Assembly (NCBI GenBank): GCA_023400335.1
Contig: JAEXFF010000374.1
Location: 1 to 28,643 of the forward strand
Source of the DNA: Bacteroidota bacterium
GTDB taxonomy: Bacteria; Bacteroidota; Bacteroidia; Bacteroidales; Marinifilaceae
DNA length: 28,643 nt
Reading direction: 5' to 3'
Below the pieces are notes generated by a model. It had not been told where the DNA came from. It searched no databases and was given only the letters and a program-made list of their open reading frames with translations. This document shows positions 1-8,460 of the stretch, in pieces. Both the position numbers and the translations under genes were made by a program. Every line of letters begins with the position of its first letter. Position 1 is the stretch's first letter.

Positions 1-1752
1 ATTATCCCCAGTCAGCATATATACCTCTATGCCTTGCGATTGTAACTGACGTACTGCAGATTCAGCCCCAGCCTTTATCCGGTCGGCTATGGCAATTATG
101 GCTAATATCTGCCGGTGATCCGCAAAATAAATCACAGTCGTACCCGACAACTGTAACTCTTCCGCCTGTTGCTGCTGTTCGGCTGTTCTCAAAATGCCGT
201 TCGCTTCCATCAGCCGGTAATTTCCGACCCAATAGGTTTCACCTCCTACCGTACCTTTAATCCCCCGGCCCGTCAGACTTTCAAATTCCCCAGTTAAATC
301 TGAAGTTATTCCCCTTTCCAGCAAATATTTTACAACAGCATCCGCTAAGGGATGCTCTGATTTACTTTCTAAATGCAATAATACCGGCATCCATTTATTT
401 AATTTGGCTTCCGAATACCAGAAAATATTCCGGACTTCGGGTTTTCCTTCTGTAAGGGTACCCGTCTTATCCAAGACAACCGCCTTCACCCGATGAAGCA
501 TTTCCAGACTTTCCGCATCTTTAATCAAAATATTATGCTGAGCCCCTTTTCCTATTCCCACCATAATAGCCGTAGGAGTGGCCAATCCCAACGCACAGGG
601 ACAAGCAATTACCAAGACGGTAACAGAAGTCAACAAAGCATGTGTAAAAGCCTGTTCTCCACCGGCCAGCATCCAGATTCCAAAGGTAAGGAGGGCTATC
701 CCGATCACCACCGGAACAAAAATTCCCGCAATTTTATCCACTAAACGCTGCACGGGTGCCTTACTTCCCTGAGCTTCCTGTACCATTTTGATAATATGGG
801 CCAGTATGGTTTCATTTCCCACCCTTTCTGCCATAAAACGGAAACTGCCCTTTTGGTTAATTGTACCTGCAAACACTTTACTGCCGCTCACTTTTTCTGT
901 AGGCACCGGTTCTCCGGTAATCATACTCTCATCCACGAAAGAATGCCCAGTCTGAACAGTACCGTCAACCGGAATCTTGTCTCCCGGCTTTACCAATAGC
1001 AGGTCCCCGGCCTGCACAACCTTTATCGGGATCTCTGTCTCCCTCCCATCGTCCGATACCCGCACAACCGTCTGAGGCTGCAAACCGATTAATTTACGGA
1101 TAGCTGTTGATGTGTTGGCCTTTGCCCGGCTCTCCATTAAGCGTCCTAATAAAATCAAAGCTATAATAACGGCTACAGCCTCATAATATACATGAGCTTC
1201 TATGCCCTGATCCGTCCAATATTGCGGATACAGGGTATTAAATAAACTGAATAAAAAAGCAACTCCTGTACTTACAGCCACTAACGTATCCATATTGGCA
1301 TGCCCGTGTTTCAACTGCTTCCAGGCATTTACAAAAAAGCTACGTCCGAAAATGGTCAGTACCGGAAGGGTAAATCCCAACATAATCCAATTTCCATAAG
1401 GCATATGCATAAAAAACATACCGATAATAAATACTGGTAAAGCCAGCAATATAGCCCCCCAGGTTCTTTTCTTCAACCGTCTGTATTCAGCTTCCTGCCT
1501 TTCTTCCACTTCATTCTTTTCCTCTTCTTCAATAATCAGATCATATCCGGCTGCCTGCACAGCTTTCTGTAATGCCTGAGGTGACGTTCTGGCTTCATCG
1601 TATTCAACTAATACAGTCGAAGAAGCAAAATTCACTTTTGCTTCTTTTACCCCTTCCTGTTTTGATAAAGTCACTTCTACATTCGTTGCACAGCCGGCAC
1701 AACTCATCCCTGCAACGTAAAATGTCTCTTTCTTTTCCCCTCCCATTCCCAT
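1..1752 (-). CDS. copA: Copper/silver-translocating P1B-type ATPase, C-terminus outside window
   Basis: This inner-membrane ATPase exports Cu(I) or Ag(I) from the cytoplasm. The gene runs off the window start, leaving about 584 codons. Translating the minus strand from 1752 gives an N-terminal heavy-metal-associated domain with GMSCAGC (residues about 15-21). After it come membrane segments, the CPC metal-transport motif in a VIACPCALGLATPTA stretch, the phosphorylation site DKTGTLTEG, and SEHPLADA with the HP motif typical of P1B pumps. The reading ends at MLTGDN, so the hinge motif GDGIND lies to the left of the window. The CPC motif together with GMSCxxC indicates copper/silver rather than zinc or nickel. 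Start: ATG at 1752 (MGMGGEK); the ATG at 1746 is equally possible. No partner gene is visible in the window; the GH20 gene upstream is on the same strand but 159 bp away. Confidence 0.93.
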   Translation of the reverse strand, partial: MGMGGEKKETFYVAGMSCAGCATNVEVTLSKQEGVKEAKVNFASSTVLVEYDEARTSPQALQKAVQAAGYDLIIEEEEKNEVEERQEAEYRRLKKRTWGAILLALPVFIIGMFFMHMPYGNWIMLGFTLPVLTIFGRSFFVNAWKQLKHGHANMDTLVAVSTGVAFLFSLFNTLYPQYWTDQGIEAHVYYEAVAVIIALILLGRLMESRAKANTSTAIRKLIGLQPQTVVRVSDDGRETEIPIKVVQAGDLLLVKPGDKIPVDGTVQTGHSFVDESMITGEPVPTEKVSGSKVFAGTINQKGSFRFMAERVGNETILAHIIKMVQEAQGSKAPVQRLVDKIAGIFVPVVIGIALLTFGIWMLAGGEQAFTHALLTSVTVLVIACPCALGLATPTAIMVGIGKGAQHNILIKDAESLEMLHRVKAVVLDKTGTLTEGKPEVRNIFWYSEAKLNKWMPVLLHLESKSEHPLADAVVKYLLERGITSDLTGEFESLTGRGIKGTVGGETYWVGNYRLMEANGILRTAEQQQQAEELQLSGTTVIYFADHRQILAIIAIADRIKAGAESAVRQLQSQGIEVYMLTGDN

Positions 1753-1783
1753 AATTTTATATTTAATTCATTTTTCGCATATA

Positions 1784-1791
1784 CAAAATTA
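1784..1791 (-). promoter_or_regulatory. Possible -7 box for the copper ATPase
   Basis: On the minus strand 1791-1784 reads TAATTTTG, a full match to the Bacteroidota -7 consensus TAnnTTTG, about 30 bp before the ATPase start. No convincing -33 TTTG lies 19-21 bp further upstream, so this is a weak call. Confidence 0.3.
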
Positions 1792-1911
1792 AGCAAAACA
1801 GAATGAATACTTTCTATCTTGCTCCCTTTTTTCCATAAAACGCCTTCAGGAAGCTGTCCTCCCCTCACAGAATGCAGCCCTCTTCAGCGTTATATTTTCC
1901 TCTCTATCCTT

Positions 1912-3969
1912 TTACTTTTGCACCACAGGTTCTACCACCGTAAAAGGCCGGTAAGGCGCCTGATTAAAAGTAAAGTTGCCGTACGAATCAGTTCCTCCAT
2001 GCCCTTTTACTTCTGCCCTTAAAGTATAAACAGCATCCGGCTTGTAATGATCTACTTTTAAATGATAAAGAAAAGTTTTTGTCCGGTTTGTCCCTCTGAA
2101 AGTATCAGCTAAACCCTGATGTTCATCCACAGAAATAACTTTCCCGTCTTCCAGTAATTCCACTTTCCGGATATCCATATAATTCTCCCCGTGAGTATAA
2201 TAGAAACCGGCAATAATTCTCCCGTTGGTATAAACTTTCGGACTTACCTCCCATACCAAAGGCTTGTATTCCACAGAAAGTAATTCAGGATGCCAATGTC
2301 CTGTAATATATCCGCCGGGACGGTAATAATCTACCTTCAATTGATCCAAGCGCCCGTAATTCTGCTGCAATCTCTGTTCAAATTCTGCAAAATTTTTCTT
2401 CTCTCCCGGAGTCCATCCGATCTCGGCCAAGGCTAACAAACGGGGAAAATTCTGGACATTCATATCTTTCACTTCCTGGGGCACAGCCGTCCACATATTG
2501 GCTTGTACACCCAAAAGATATTTTTTCTGTTCAGGTTTCAAACCATGAGCCGGATCGTAGCCGTAAATCCGTTCTATTGAATTAATATTCCGGTAAGCTA
2601 AATCCGACATTGTACCGTCGTTCCGGTCTGCCTGGGTTATGTCAAAATACAAATAATCTGTCGGAGTGGCAACGGTATAAAAGCCCTTATCGGCAGCATC
2701 CAGAATGGCTTCTTCTCCCAGCCAGGACATAATAGCCGTTTCACTGGTCAACCCTTCGGGATTCGCCAATATATCGTTCCACCCAATCGGCTTCTTCCCT
2801 TTCGATTTAATAATCCGGCATACCCGTTCCACAAAATAATTTTGCAGATCCAAACTGGTTTTCATGCCATGCTCTTTTTTAAATGCCGTAATATGAGGTT
2901 CTGCATCCCATACCACATGCCTTACTTCATCCCCTCCAAAATGGATATATTCTGAAGGGAAAAGCGAAGCGATCTCTTCGAATATCTGGTCCAGGAAAAG
3001 ATAAACTTCTTCTTTAGTAGGATCCAGGGTATTCGGAGTAAACTGATTTCCCCAGTATCCCCAGGAAGCCAAAAACGGAAATACATATTCCGGATTATGT
3101 TTGTTATTTACCCCCAACTCCGGATATACCAAAAGCGTAGGCCAGCTATGTCCCGGAATATCTATCTCCGGCACAATCCTGATATGTCGTTCCGCTGCAT
3201 ATTCCACCAGTTCTTTAATTTGTTGCTGGGTATAAAAACCGCTTCTCTCCTCTGGCTCATTGTGTTTTTCAGCAAAACGTGTAGTTAAAGGAGAAGTAAG
3301 TTGAGGATATTTACGAATTTCTATTCGCCATCCCTGATCGTCTGTAAGATGAAAATGAAGTACATTCAGCTTATAAAGGGCCATTATATCTAAATATTTC
3401 TTTACCACCTCTACAGGATAAAAAGTACGGCTGACATCCTGCATATATCCCCTCCAAACATATTGGGGCTTGTCCACAATTTCCATACAGGGTACCTTCC
3501 AGTCAATTCCCCGGACAACTTCTTTTTTTTCCACATCAGCGGGCAATAACTGACGGAAAGATTGCATGGCATAAAACAATCCGGCCTTGTCCGATGCAAG
3601 GAGGCATACCTTCTCCGGTCCTATTTGCAGACAATACCCTTCCTGTCCTAAAGTATCCAATCGGGAATCAATAATAAGCCGGATGGTGTTTTTCTTCTCC
3701 GTTTTTCCCTCTTTTACGGGTAAACGGTAACCGCTTGAATTCCGGAGCAATTCAGCTAATTGCAAAGCAACCGGTTTCCCTTCCGGAGAAGTATAAATCT
3801 CCGTATTTTTCTGAAGGCAAAAAAAGCCTTCCTGAAATGTCTGATACAAAGGGAGCGGAATAATACCTGCTTTTTTTCCTTCTCCCTGAGCACAAACAAC
3901 CGATCCCCCGAATACATTATTCATTCCAAATAAAACCCAAATCCAAAATAAAATGTTTCTTATTCTCAT
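1912..3969 (-). CDS. Secreted GH20 beta-N-acetylhexosaminidase
   Basis: This glycoside hydrolase family 20 enzyme releases terminal beta-linked GlcNAc or GalNAc from glycans by substrate-assisted catalysis. The 685-residue protein begins with a signal peptide (MRIRNILFWIWVLFGMNN, then an AQ cleavage-like site near residue 28), so it acts in the periplasm or at the cell surface. An N-terminal GH20b-like domain covers roughly 37-165, and the catalytic barrel runs from about 166 to 520. The key motif HFGGDEV is present, with the catalytic Asp-Glu pair at D347-E348. The region from about 595 to 685 is a beta-rich C-terminal domain of the kind seen in Bacteroides hexosaminidases. No SusC/SusD pair lies beside it, so it appears to be a standalone gene for host glycan or peptidoglycan-derived sugar scavenging. 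The natural substrate cannot be read from the sequence. Confidence 0.93.
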   Translation of the reverse strand: MRIRNILFWIWVLFGMNNVFGGSVVCAQGEGKKAGIIPLPLYQTFQEGFFCLQKNTEIYTSPEGKPVALQLAELLRNSSGYRLPVKEGKTEKKNTIRLIIDSRLDTLGQEGYCLQIGPEKVCLLASDKAGLFYAMQSFRQLLPADVEKKEVVRGIDWKVPCMEIVDKPQYVWRGYMQDVSRTFYPVEVVKKYLDIMALYKLNVLHFHLTDDQGWRIEIRKYPQLTSPLTTRFAEKHNEPEERSGFYTQQQIKELVEYAAERHIRIVPEIDIPGHSWPTLLVYPELGVNNKHNPEYVFPFLASWGYWGNQFTPNTLDPTKEEVYLFLDQIFEEIASLFPSEYIHFGGDEVRHVVWDAEPHITAFKKEHGMKTSLDLQNYFVERVCRIIKSKGKKPIGWNDILANPEGLTSETAIMSWLGEEAILDAADKGFYTVATPTDYLYFDITQADRNDGTMSDLAYRNINSIERIYGYDPAHGLKPEQKKYLLGVQANMWTAVPQEVKDMNVQNFPRLLALAEIGWTPGEKKNFAEFEQRLQQNYGRLDQLKVDYYRPGGYITGHWHPELLSVEYKPLVWEVSPKVYTNGRIIAGFYYTHGENYMDIRKVELLEDGKVISVDEHQGLADTFRGTNRTKTFLYHLKVDHYKPDAVYTLRAEVKGHGGTDSYGNFTFNQAPYRPFTVVEPVVQK

Positions 3970-4022
3970 TTTTACCTGTCTTACTGAATATTCCTGTTCT
4001 GTAAACTTTAAAATCTGATTTA

Positions 4023-4030
4023 CAAAAATA
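4023..4030 (-). promoter_or_regulatory. Possible -7 box for the GH20 gene
   Basis: On the minus strand 4030-4023 reads TATTTTTG, matching TAnnTTTG, about 54 bp upstream of the GH20 start. No clear -33 element is seen at the expected spacing. Confidence 0.3.
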
Positions 4031-4119
4031 AATAAAAAATAAGAAATGTTCTTCTTTTAATTAATGATAAATAGTTGCTTTTCTTTTCAGCTGTTACCTC
4101 AATATTTCTTTCCCTTCTT

Positions 4120-4159
4120 TTGTAACAGTATTGTAACAATTTTGAAACAGTCCCTTAAC
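4120..4159 (+). promoter_or_regulatory. Pho-box-like array of 11-bp-spaced direct repeats
   Basis: The 7-mers TTGTAAC (4120-4126), TTGTAAC (4131-4137) and TTGAAAC (4142-4148) are spaced exactly 11 bp apart, one helical turn. A degenerate fourth unit, CCTTAAC (4153-4159), keeps TAAC in phase. This is the geometry of PhoB/PhoP operators: 6-7-bp direct repeats with 4-5-bp spacers. The array ends 10 bp before a -7 box and lies directly upstream of a phosphate transporter gene. No other -33 element fits. The repeats are seen directly; binding by a PhoB-like regulator is inferred. Confidence 0.6.
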
Positions 4160-4169
4160 ACCTCCATTC

Positions 4170-4177
4170 TATTTTTG
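4170..4177 (+). promoter_or_regulatory. -7 box of the phosphate transporter promoter
   Basis: TATTTTTG matches TAnnTTTG and follows the direct-repeat array by 10 bp, in the position expected for an activator-dependent promoter. Transcription would begin near 4182-4185. That falls inside or after the first ATG (4180) and favours the in-frame ATG at 4201 as the real start. Confidence 0.5.
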
Positions 4178-4179
4178 TA

Positions 4180-6444
4180 ATGGATAACAGAAATAAAAGA
4201 ATGGAAACAGTTTACCTGGGAATCGTCATTTTTCTCTTTTTACTTGCGATCTTTGATTTAATTGTAGGGGTCAGCAACGACGCTGTCAATTTTCTGAATT
4301 CAGCAATAGGCGCTAAAGCAGCTTCATTCCGGAGTATAATTTGTATTGCTTCTATCGGCATTTTCTGTGGGGCTGTTATGAGCAATGGCATGATGGACAT
4401 AGCCCGCCACGGTATTTTCCGCCCTGAATCTTTCTATTTTGACGAACTGATCTGCATTTTTCTGGCGGTCATGATCACAGACATCGTTTTATTAGATATC
4501 TTCAATACTTTAGGAATGCCTACCTCTACGACGGTGTCTATGGTATTCGAGTTGCTGGGGGGCACCTTTGCACTTGCTTTACTGAAAATTGCCAACGGAC
4601 CGGAAGGGCTTACGTTTGCAGAACTGTTGAATACAGAAAAAGCATTAACGGTCATTCTGGGAATTTTTTTATCTGTCGCAGTTGCCTTCTTTTTTGGAAT
4701 GCTCGTACAGTATCTCTCCCGCATTATTTTTACATTTAACTATAAAAACAAATTAAAATACACGATCGGACTTTTCGGAGGAATAGCCGTTACTGCCATC
4801 ATCTATTTTATGCTCATTAAAGGAATTAAAGATGCCTCTTTTATGAGCCCGGAACACAAATTATGGATAAAAGAAAATACGTTATTAATTGTGCTGGGTT
4901 GCTTTCTGTTCTTTACCATACTAATGCAAATTTTACACGGGTATAAAATAAACGTTTTTAAAGTAATCGTCCTTTTAGGAACATTTGCTTTGGCAATGGC
5001 CTTTGCCGGAAATGACCTGGTTAACTTTATAGGCGTTCCCCTGGCAGGGTATTCCGGTTATACCGATTTTATTGCCCACGGTAACGGAGTTTCGTCCGCA
5101 TACTTAATGAACGCTTTAAATGAACCGGCTAAAACTCCGTTTATTTTTCTATTTCTTTCGGGAATAATTATGGTAGTTGCTCTAACAACTTCTAAAAAGG
5201 CCCGGAAGGTTATAAAAACCTCTGTAGATCTGTCCCGTCAAGAAGAAGGAGAGGAAATTTTTGGCTCTTCTGCAATTGCCCGTAGTTTGGTACGTTCCAT
5301 CACGGCTCTGGTAACAACTATCGCCAAATTTATACCGGCCAAAATTAAAAGTTGGGTCAACAAACGGTTCAATAAAGACCAGATTATCCTTACCAACGGA
5401 GCGGCTTTCGATTTAGTCAGGGCATCCGTTAATTTAGTGCTGGCAGGCCTGTTGATTGCCCTTGGAACTTCCTTAAAATTACCGCTTTCCACCACTTATG
5501 TCGCTTTTATGGTGGCTATGGGCACTTCTTTAGCCGACCGCGCATGGAGCCGGGAAAGTGCAGTCTTCCGCATCACCGGCGTACTCTCCGTCATCGGTGG
5601 ATGGTTCATTACCGCCGGAGCCGCTTTTATACTGTGCTTTTTTGTAACCTTAATTATGTATTTCGGCGGAATCGTCGGTATACTGCTTATGACCGGTATT
5701 GCCATCTTTTTATTGATCCGAAGCAATAAGAATTATCGCAATAAATTAAAAGAAGAAAAAGATGACACACTTTTTCAAAGTCTTATTCAATCAAAAAACA
5801 AAACTGAAATCTGGAATTTATTGCGTCAACATATACAAGAAAACGTAACCGGTATTCTCCGTTTTTCAACCCGCATATATATACAAATGACGGAAGGATT
5901 TATACAGGAGGATTTAAAAAGCCTACGTAAAGCTGTCACAGCCACAAATGAAGAAAAAGATTTACTCAAAAAGATCAGGCGAAAAGAAATTTTAGGCATG
6001 CGCAAAATTGAACGGAATTTAGCTATTGAAAAAAATACATGGTTTCACTTGATAAGTAATAGCGGCGAACAGCTCATGTATTGCCTGAAACGAATATGCG
6101 AACCTTGCAAAGAACATGTAGACAATAATTTCAATCCGTTACCGGCCGAATACACTACGGAATTTCTACCCTTACGGGACGAATTGACTGCTTTTATAAA
6201 AAAAGCAGAAGACCTTATCCACTCAGCCGGATATGAAAAAATAAATGAACTTCTTTCTGAAGGTGAACAGCTCAAGGGGAAATTTTCCGATTTACATAAA
6301 ATCCAAATGACCAGAATACAGGACATGCACAATAGCGTAAAAATATCCCTGGTCTATTTAAACCTTTTACAAGAATCTCAGGAATTGGTAAGTATTCTCC
6401 GCCACATGCTCCGGGCCAGCCATAAATTCCAGATTACACATTAG
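4180..6444 (+). CDS. PiT-family inorganic phosphate transporter with cytoplasmic PhoU-like tail
   Basis: This inner-membrane, cation-coupled transporter takes up inorganic phosphate. Both PiT signatures are present: VGVSNDAVNFLNSAIGAKA near residues 29-47, and AGNDLVNFIGVPLAGY from residue 276. Multiple hydrophobic segments extend to about residue 520. From about 525 to 754 there is a charged, helical, soluble region resembling the PhoU-like/DUF47 tails seen in some PiT proteins. The 754-residue length fits these long Bacteroidota forms. Two starts are possible: 4180 (MDNRNKRMETVYLG) or 4201 (METVYLG). The second is preceded by an A-rich stretch and agrees better with the predicted transcription start. 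The last codons (Ile-Thr-His-stop) lie inside a 33-bp palindrome shared with two other gene ends in the window. The Pho-box-like array upstream suggests induction by phosphate starvation. Confidence 0.93.
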   Translation: MDNRNKRMETVYLGIVIFLFLLAIFDLIVGVSNDAVNFLNSAIGAKAASFRSIICIASIGIFCGAVMSNGMMDIARHGIFRPESFYFDELICIFLAVMITDIVLLDIFNTLGMPTSTTVSMVFELLGGTFALALLKIANGPEGLTFAELLNTEKALTVILGIFLSVAVAFFFGMLVQYLSRIIFTFNYKNKLKYTIGLFGGIAVTAIIYFMLIKGIKDASFMSPEHKLWIKENTLLIVLGCFLFFTILMQILHGYKINVFKVIVLLGTFALAMAFAGNDLVNFIGVPLAGYSGYTDFIAHGNGVSSAYLMNALNEPAKTPFIFLFLSGIIMVVALTTSKKARKVIKTSVDLSRQEEGEEIFGSSAIARSLVRSITALVTTIAKFIPAKIKSWVNKRFNKDQIILTNGAAFDLVRASVNLVLAGLLIALGTSLKLPLSTTYVAFMVAMGTSLADRAWSRESAVFRITGVLSVIGGWFITAGAAFILCFFVTLIMYFGGIVGILLMTGIAIFLLIRSNKNYRNKLKEEKDDTLFQSLIQSKNKTEIWNLLRQHIQENVTGILRFSTRIYIQMTEGFIQEDLKSLRKAVTATNEEKDLLKKIRRKEILGMRKIERNLAIEKNTWFHLISNSGEQLMYCLKRICEPCKEHVDNNFNPLPAEYTTEFLPLRDELTAFIKKAEDLIHSAGYEKINELLSEGEQLKGKFSDLHKIQMTRIQDMHNSVKISLVYLNLLQESQELVSILRHMLRASHKFQITH

Positions 6445-6465
6445 GGACGTGCCCTAATGTGTAAT
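6433..6465 (+). repeat. Palindromic repeat copy 1, containing the phosphate transporter stop codon
   Basis: A perfect inverted repeat: arms ATTACACATTAGGG (6433-6446) and CCCTAATGTGTAAT (6452-6465), with the 5-nt centre ACGTG. It encodes the end of the upstream gene (Ile-Thr-His-stop, TAG at 6442-6444). It can form a 14-bp hairpin followed by TTTAT, so it may also act as a terminator. The same element occurs at 6591-6627 (opposite orientation) and 14158-14188. Confidence 0.9.
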
Positions 6466-6600
6466 TTTATCCTGTAAGAACCATTTTACCGTCCGTTCTT
6501 TACGCTCTTTATATAAAATAAAGCTGATCCCGCTCCCCTCTTGGGTTTTGAATGATTCGCTGACGGCTTTAACGACAGGGATTTTTTCGGAAATTACACA
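6454..6600 (-). pseudogene. Possible 3'-end gene remnant between two palindromes
   Basis: On the minus strand an open frame of 48 codons runs from a stop in palindrome copy 2 to the TAG in palindrome copy 1. It reads like the C-terminus of a protein (VKAVSESFKTQEGSG, then ISFILYKERKERTVKWFLQD) and ends in Ile-Thr-His-stop, like the phosphate transporter gene. It has no ATG, GTG or TTG start in frame. An open run of this length can occur by chance, so this is a suspicion based on composition and the shared ending. I do not recognise the family. Confidence 0.3.
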
Positions 6601-6627
6601 TTAGGGCACGTCCCTAATGTGTAATTT
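6591..6627 (-). repeat. Palindromic repeat copy 2, after the barrel-protein stop codon
   Basis: A perfect inverted repeat with 16-nt arms (6591-6606 and 6612-6627) around the centre CACGT. Its core is the exact reverse complement of copy 1. Seen from the upstream minus-strand gene it has the same orientation as copies 1 and 3 relative to theirs. The TAA of that gene (6628-6626) overlaps its edge. It may act as the operon terminator. Confidence 0.88.
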
Positions 6628-7510
6628 AAAAGTTATAGCCTAATGTAATAAAGAAAGATCTGTTTTTAGATTCTTCATTATCAAACTGGGAGATATTGGT
6701 CAACCCTAAATCATAACCTAATCCAAAATAAATGCTTTCATAAGCAAGGCCGCAGCCGAAACGTAAACCGAAATCAGAACGTTTGAAATAATTGTAGTCT
6801 CCATTTTCATCTTTTCCGAATAAATCTTCTTTATCTGTTTCCGTTACTCCCTGATAGGTGTATGAATCTTTCATTTTGCCTCCGATCCCCAAAGCATAAT
6901 ATACTCCGGCAAAAGGCTGTACTGTAAAACGATCAATATCAATATGGTAGCTCAATACAGCCGGAATTTCCAAATACCAAATTTTATATTTTCCTTCATA
7001 AGATTCGTCACCATCCCCTCCCTTTTCTTTGGCTCCTTTATACTGTAAATACAATCCTGTTTCCACAAATAAAGGTAATTTCCGGGTAAGATTAACGGAA
7101 CAGGCACCGCCTAAGTTAAAACCGACTTTCGATTTCATCTCATCGTCTTCTACCCCCTCATAAGTCCAGTAAATTTTATTGATATTCATACCTAAACGTA
7201 CGCCCCATTCTATTTTTTTCGTCGTTTTCGGTACCAAGACGATGGGCCCAGGATTTACGTCGACAATTACAGGTTCCATACCTGTATAAGAAACCGTTAA
7301 TGTCAGATATCCGGACGGAACTTCAATAGAAAATTGTCCGTTCATATCTGTCACAACACTGATATCTGTCCCGGTCACCACCACAGAAGCTCCTGGTAAA
7401 GGTTCTCCACTATCCCCGGACAAAACAATTCCCTTTGTAATGGTAGACTGAGCTATTGCCCAGGTAAAACTCAGTATAAGTATAAATAGTATTAACCCTA
7501 TCTTTTTCAT
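6626..7510 (-). CDS. Outer-membrane beta-barrel protein with carboxypeptidase-regulatory-like domain (second of a tandem pair)
   Basis: This is a predicted exported protein of unknown function. From the chosen start (MKKIGLILFILILSF) there is a signal peptide ending near AQ. Next comes a carboxypeptidase-regulatory-like Ig fold with the typical pattern GEPLPGASVVVTGT, TDMNGQFSIEVP and VSYTGM (roughly 25-85). A C-terminal half rich in alternating aromatic strands ends in FFITLGYNF, as expected for an outer-membrane barrel of the PorT/OMP_b-brl type. The frame stays open upstream to an ATG at 7546, which would overlap the preceding gene by 11 bp and place 12 charged residues before the signal peptide. 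I therefore prefer 7510 (294 residues). It is the last gene of the minus-strand operon and a paralogue of the gene before it. The stop abuts palindrome copy 2. Confidence 0.82.
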   Translation of the reverse strand: MKKIGLILFILILSFTWAIAQSTITKGIVLSGDSGEPLPGASVVVTGTDISVVTDMNGQFSIEVPSGYLTLTVSYTGMEPVIVDVNPGPIVLVPKTTKKIEWGVRLGMNINKIYWTYEGVEDDEMKSKVGFNLGGACSVNLTRKLPLFVETGLYLQYKGAKEKGGDGDESYEGKYKIWYLEIPAVLSYHIDIDRFTVQPFAGVYYALGIGGKMKDSYTYQGVTETDKEDLFGKDENGDYNYFKRSDFGLRFGCGLAYESIYFGLGYDLGLTNISQFDNEESKNRSFFITLGYNF

Positions 7511-7535
7511 AATTTTCGATTTAAAAATTTCTTTA

Positions 7536-8375
7536 TCATTTACCAAAATTAAATCCTAACCGGAAAGAAATACCATTATCTTTCACGTCAACATCCCCTA
7601 CGGGATTCAAATACGTACTATATTCTGTCCAATCGTATCTTATGGCCAGGTAGACCGTACGGGTTAAATTTATACCTACGGCTACTCCGTAAGTAGGTGC
7701 AAATTCATCAATAGAATGGTTATAAGCAGCACCTGCATGAAAATCAGCCCATGCATACATATATTTTCCAAAATAAGGAGTATTATAATTCAAACCCGTT
7801 GTCAAACTATAAACCCCGTTGCATACATCATCCTCAAAACGTCCATCGTAAGTAATCATTCCTTGTAAATCCAACACTTTCCAACCAAAAGAACGGGTAA
7901 AATGATGATGATATCCCAAACTGAGTCCTACCCGCTCTTTCCCCTTCAATTCCCAGTCTATAATAGCTGATTTTTGATAAGAAGCGTAAAACAATTCCAG
8001 ATTAAATATATTTTTTTTATAATCTCTGCCTCCCCTTGTCTTTACAACATTTGTGTATTGTCCTGCAGATTTCATCTGAACAGCGGGGGTATTCTTCCGA
8101 TACAATAAAATCGGTTCGCGTACAATACTAACTACCTGTTTTTTCATCCCTCCATAAGAAATCATTAAAGTAGTGTGCCCTTCCGGTACCACAATCGTAA
8201 ACTTACCGTCCATATCCGTCATTGTTTTACTATTTGTGCCGACAACTTCGACTGTCGCTCCCATCACCGGCTCGCCGTCCTTACTGACTACAATATTTGA
8301 ATAATTTATCTCCTGGGCGATTCCTCCCAGAACACCCATCCATAACCAAGTTATTATTAAAAGCAGTTTTTTCAT
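7536..8375 (-). CDS. Outer-membrane beta-barrel protein with carboxypeptidase-regulatory-like domain (first of a tandem pair)
   Basis: The protein has 279 residues, with signal peptide MKKLLLIITWLWMGVLGGIAQ. The domain around 24-90 has the regulatory-like pattern GEPVMGATVEVVGT, TDMDGKFTIVVP and ISYGGM. From about 115 onward it consists of amphipathic strands (GVSLGYHHHF-like, ending in ISFRLGFNFGK), typical of a small outer-membrane barrel. It shares its architecture with the following gene, so the two probably arose by duplication. It lies 85 bp downstream of the caspase-like gene on the same strand, probably in the same transcript. Its role is unknown; the context suggests an envelope-associated module together with the propeller and caspase-like proteins. 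Confidence 0.82.
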   Translation of the reverse strand: MKKLLLIITWLWMGVLGGIAQEINYSNIVVSKDGEPVMGATVEVVGTNSKTMTDMDGKFTIVVPEGHTTLMISYGGMKKQVVSIVREPILLYRKNTPAVQMKSAGQYTNVVKTRGGRDYKKNIFNLELFYASYQKSAIIDWELKGKERVGLSLGYHHHFTRSFGWKVLDLQGMITYDGRFEDDVCNGVYSLTTGLNYNTPYFGKYMYAWADFHAGAAYNHSIDEFAPTYGVAVGINLTRTVYLAIRYDWTEYSTYLNPVGDVDVKDNGISFRLGFNFGK

Positions 8376-8460
8376 TTTTTTTAAATTTAAATGTTGATCT
8401 TACTCTGTTTATCTGATTACAATTATTCTAATCTTTCTTATACATCCGATATGACTTTTC

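Noticed and set aside
1..1752. Nickel or zinc P-type ATPase
   Set aside because: The CPC transport motif with a GMSCAGC metal-binding domain points to copper/silver export, so no functional link to urease is claimed.
1753..1911. Terminator after the GH20 gene
   Set aside because: No inverted repeat of useful length with a T-run was found on the minus strand.
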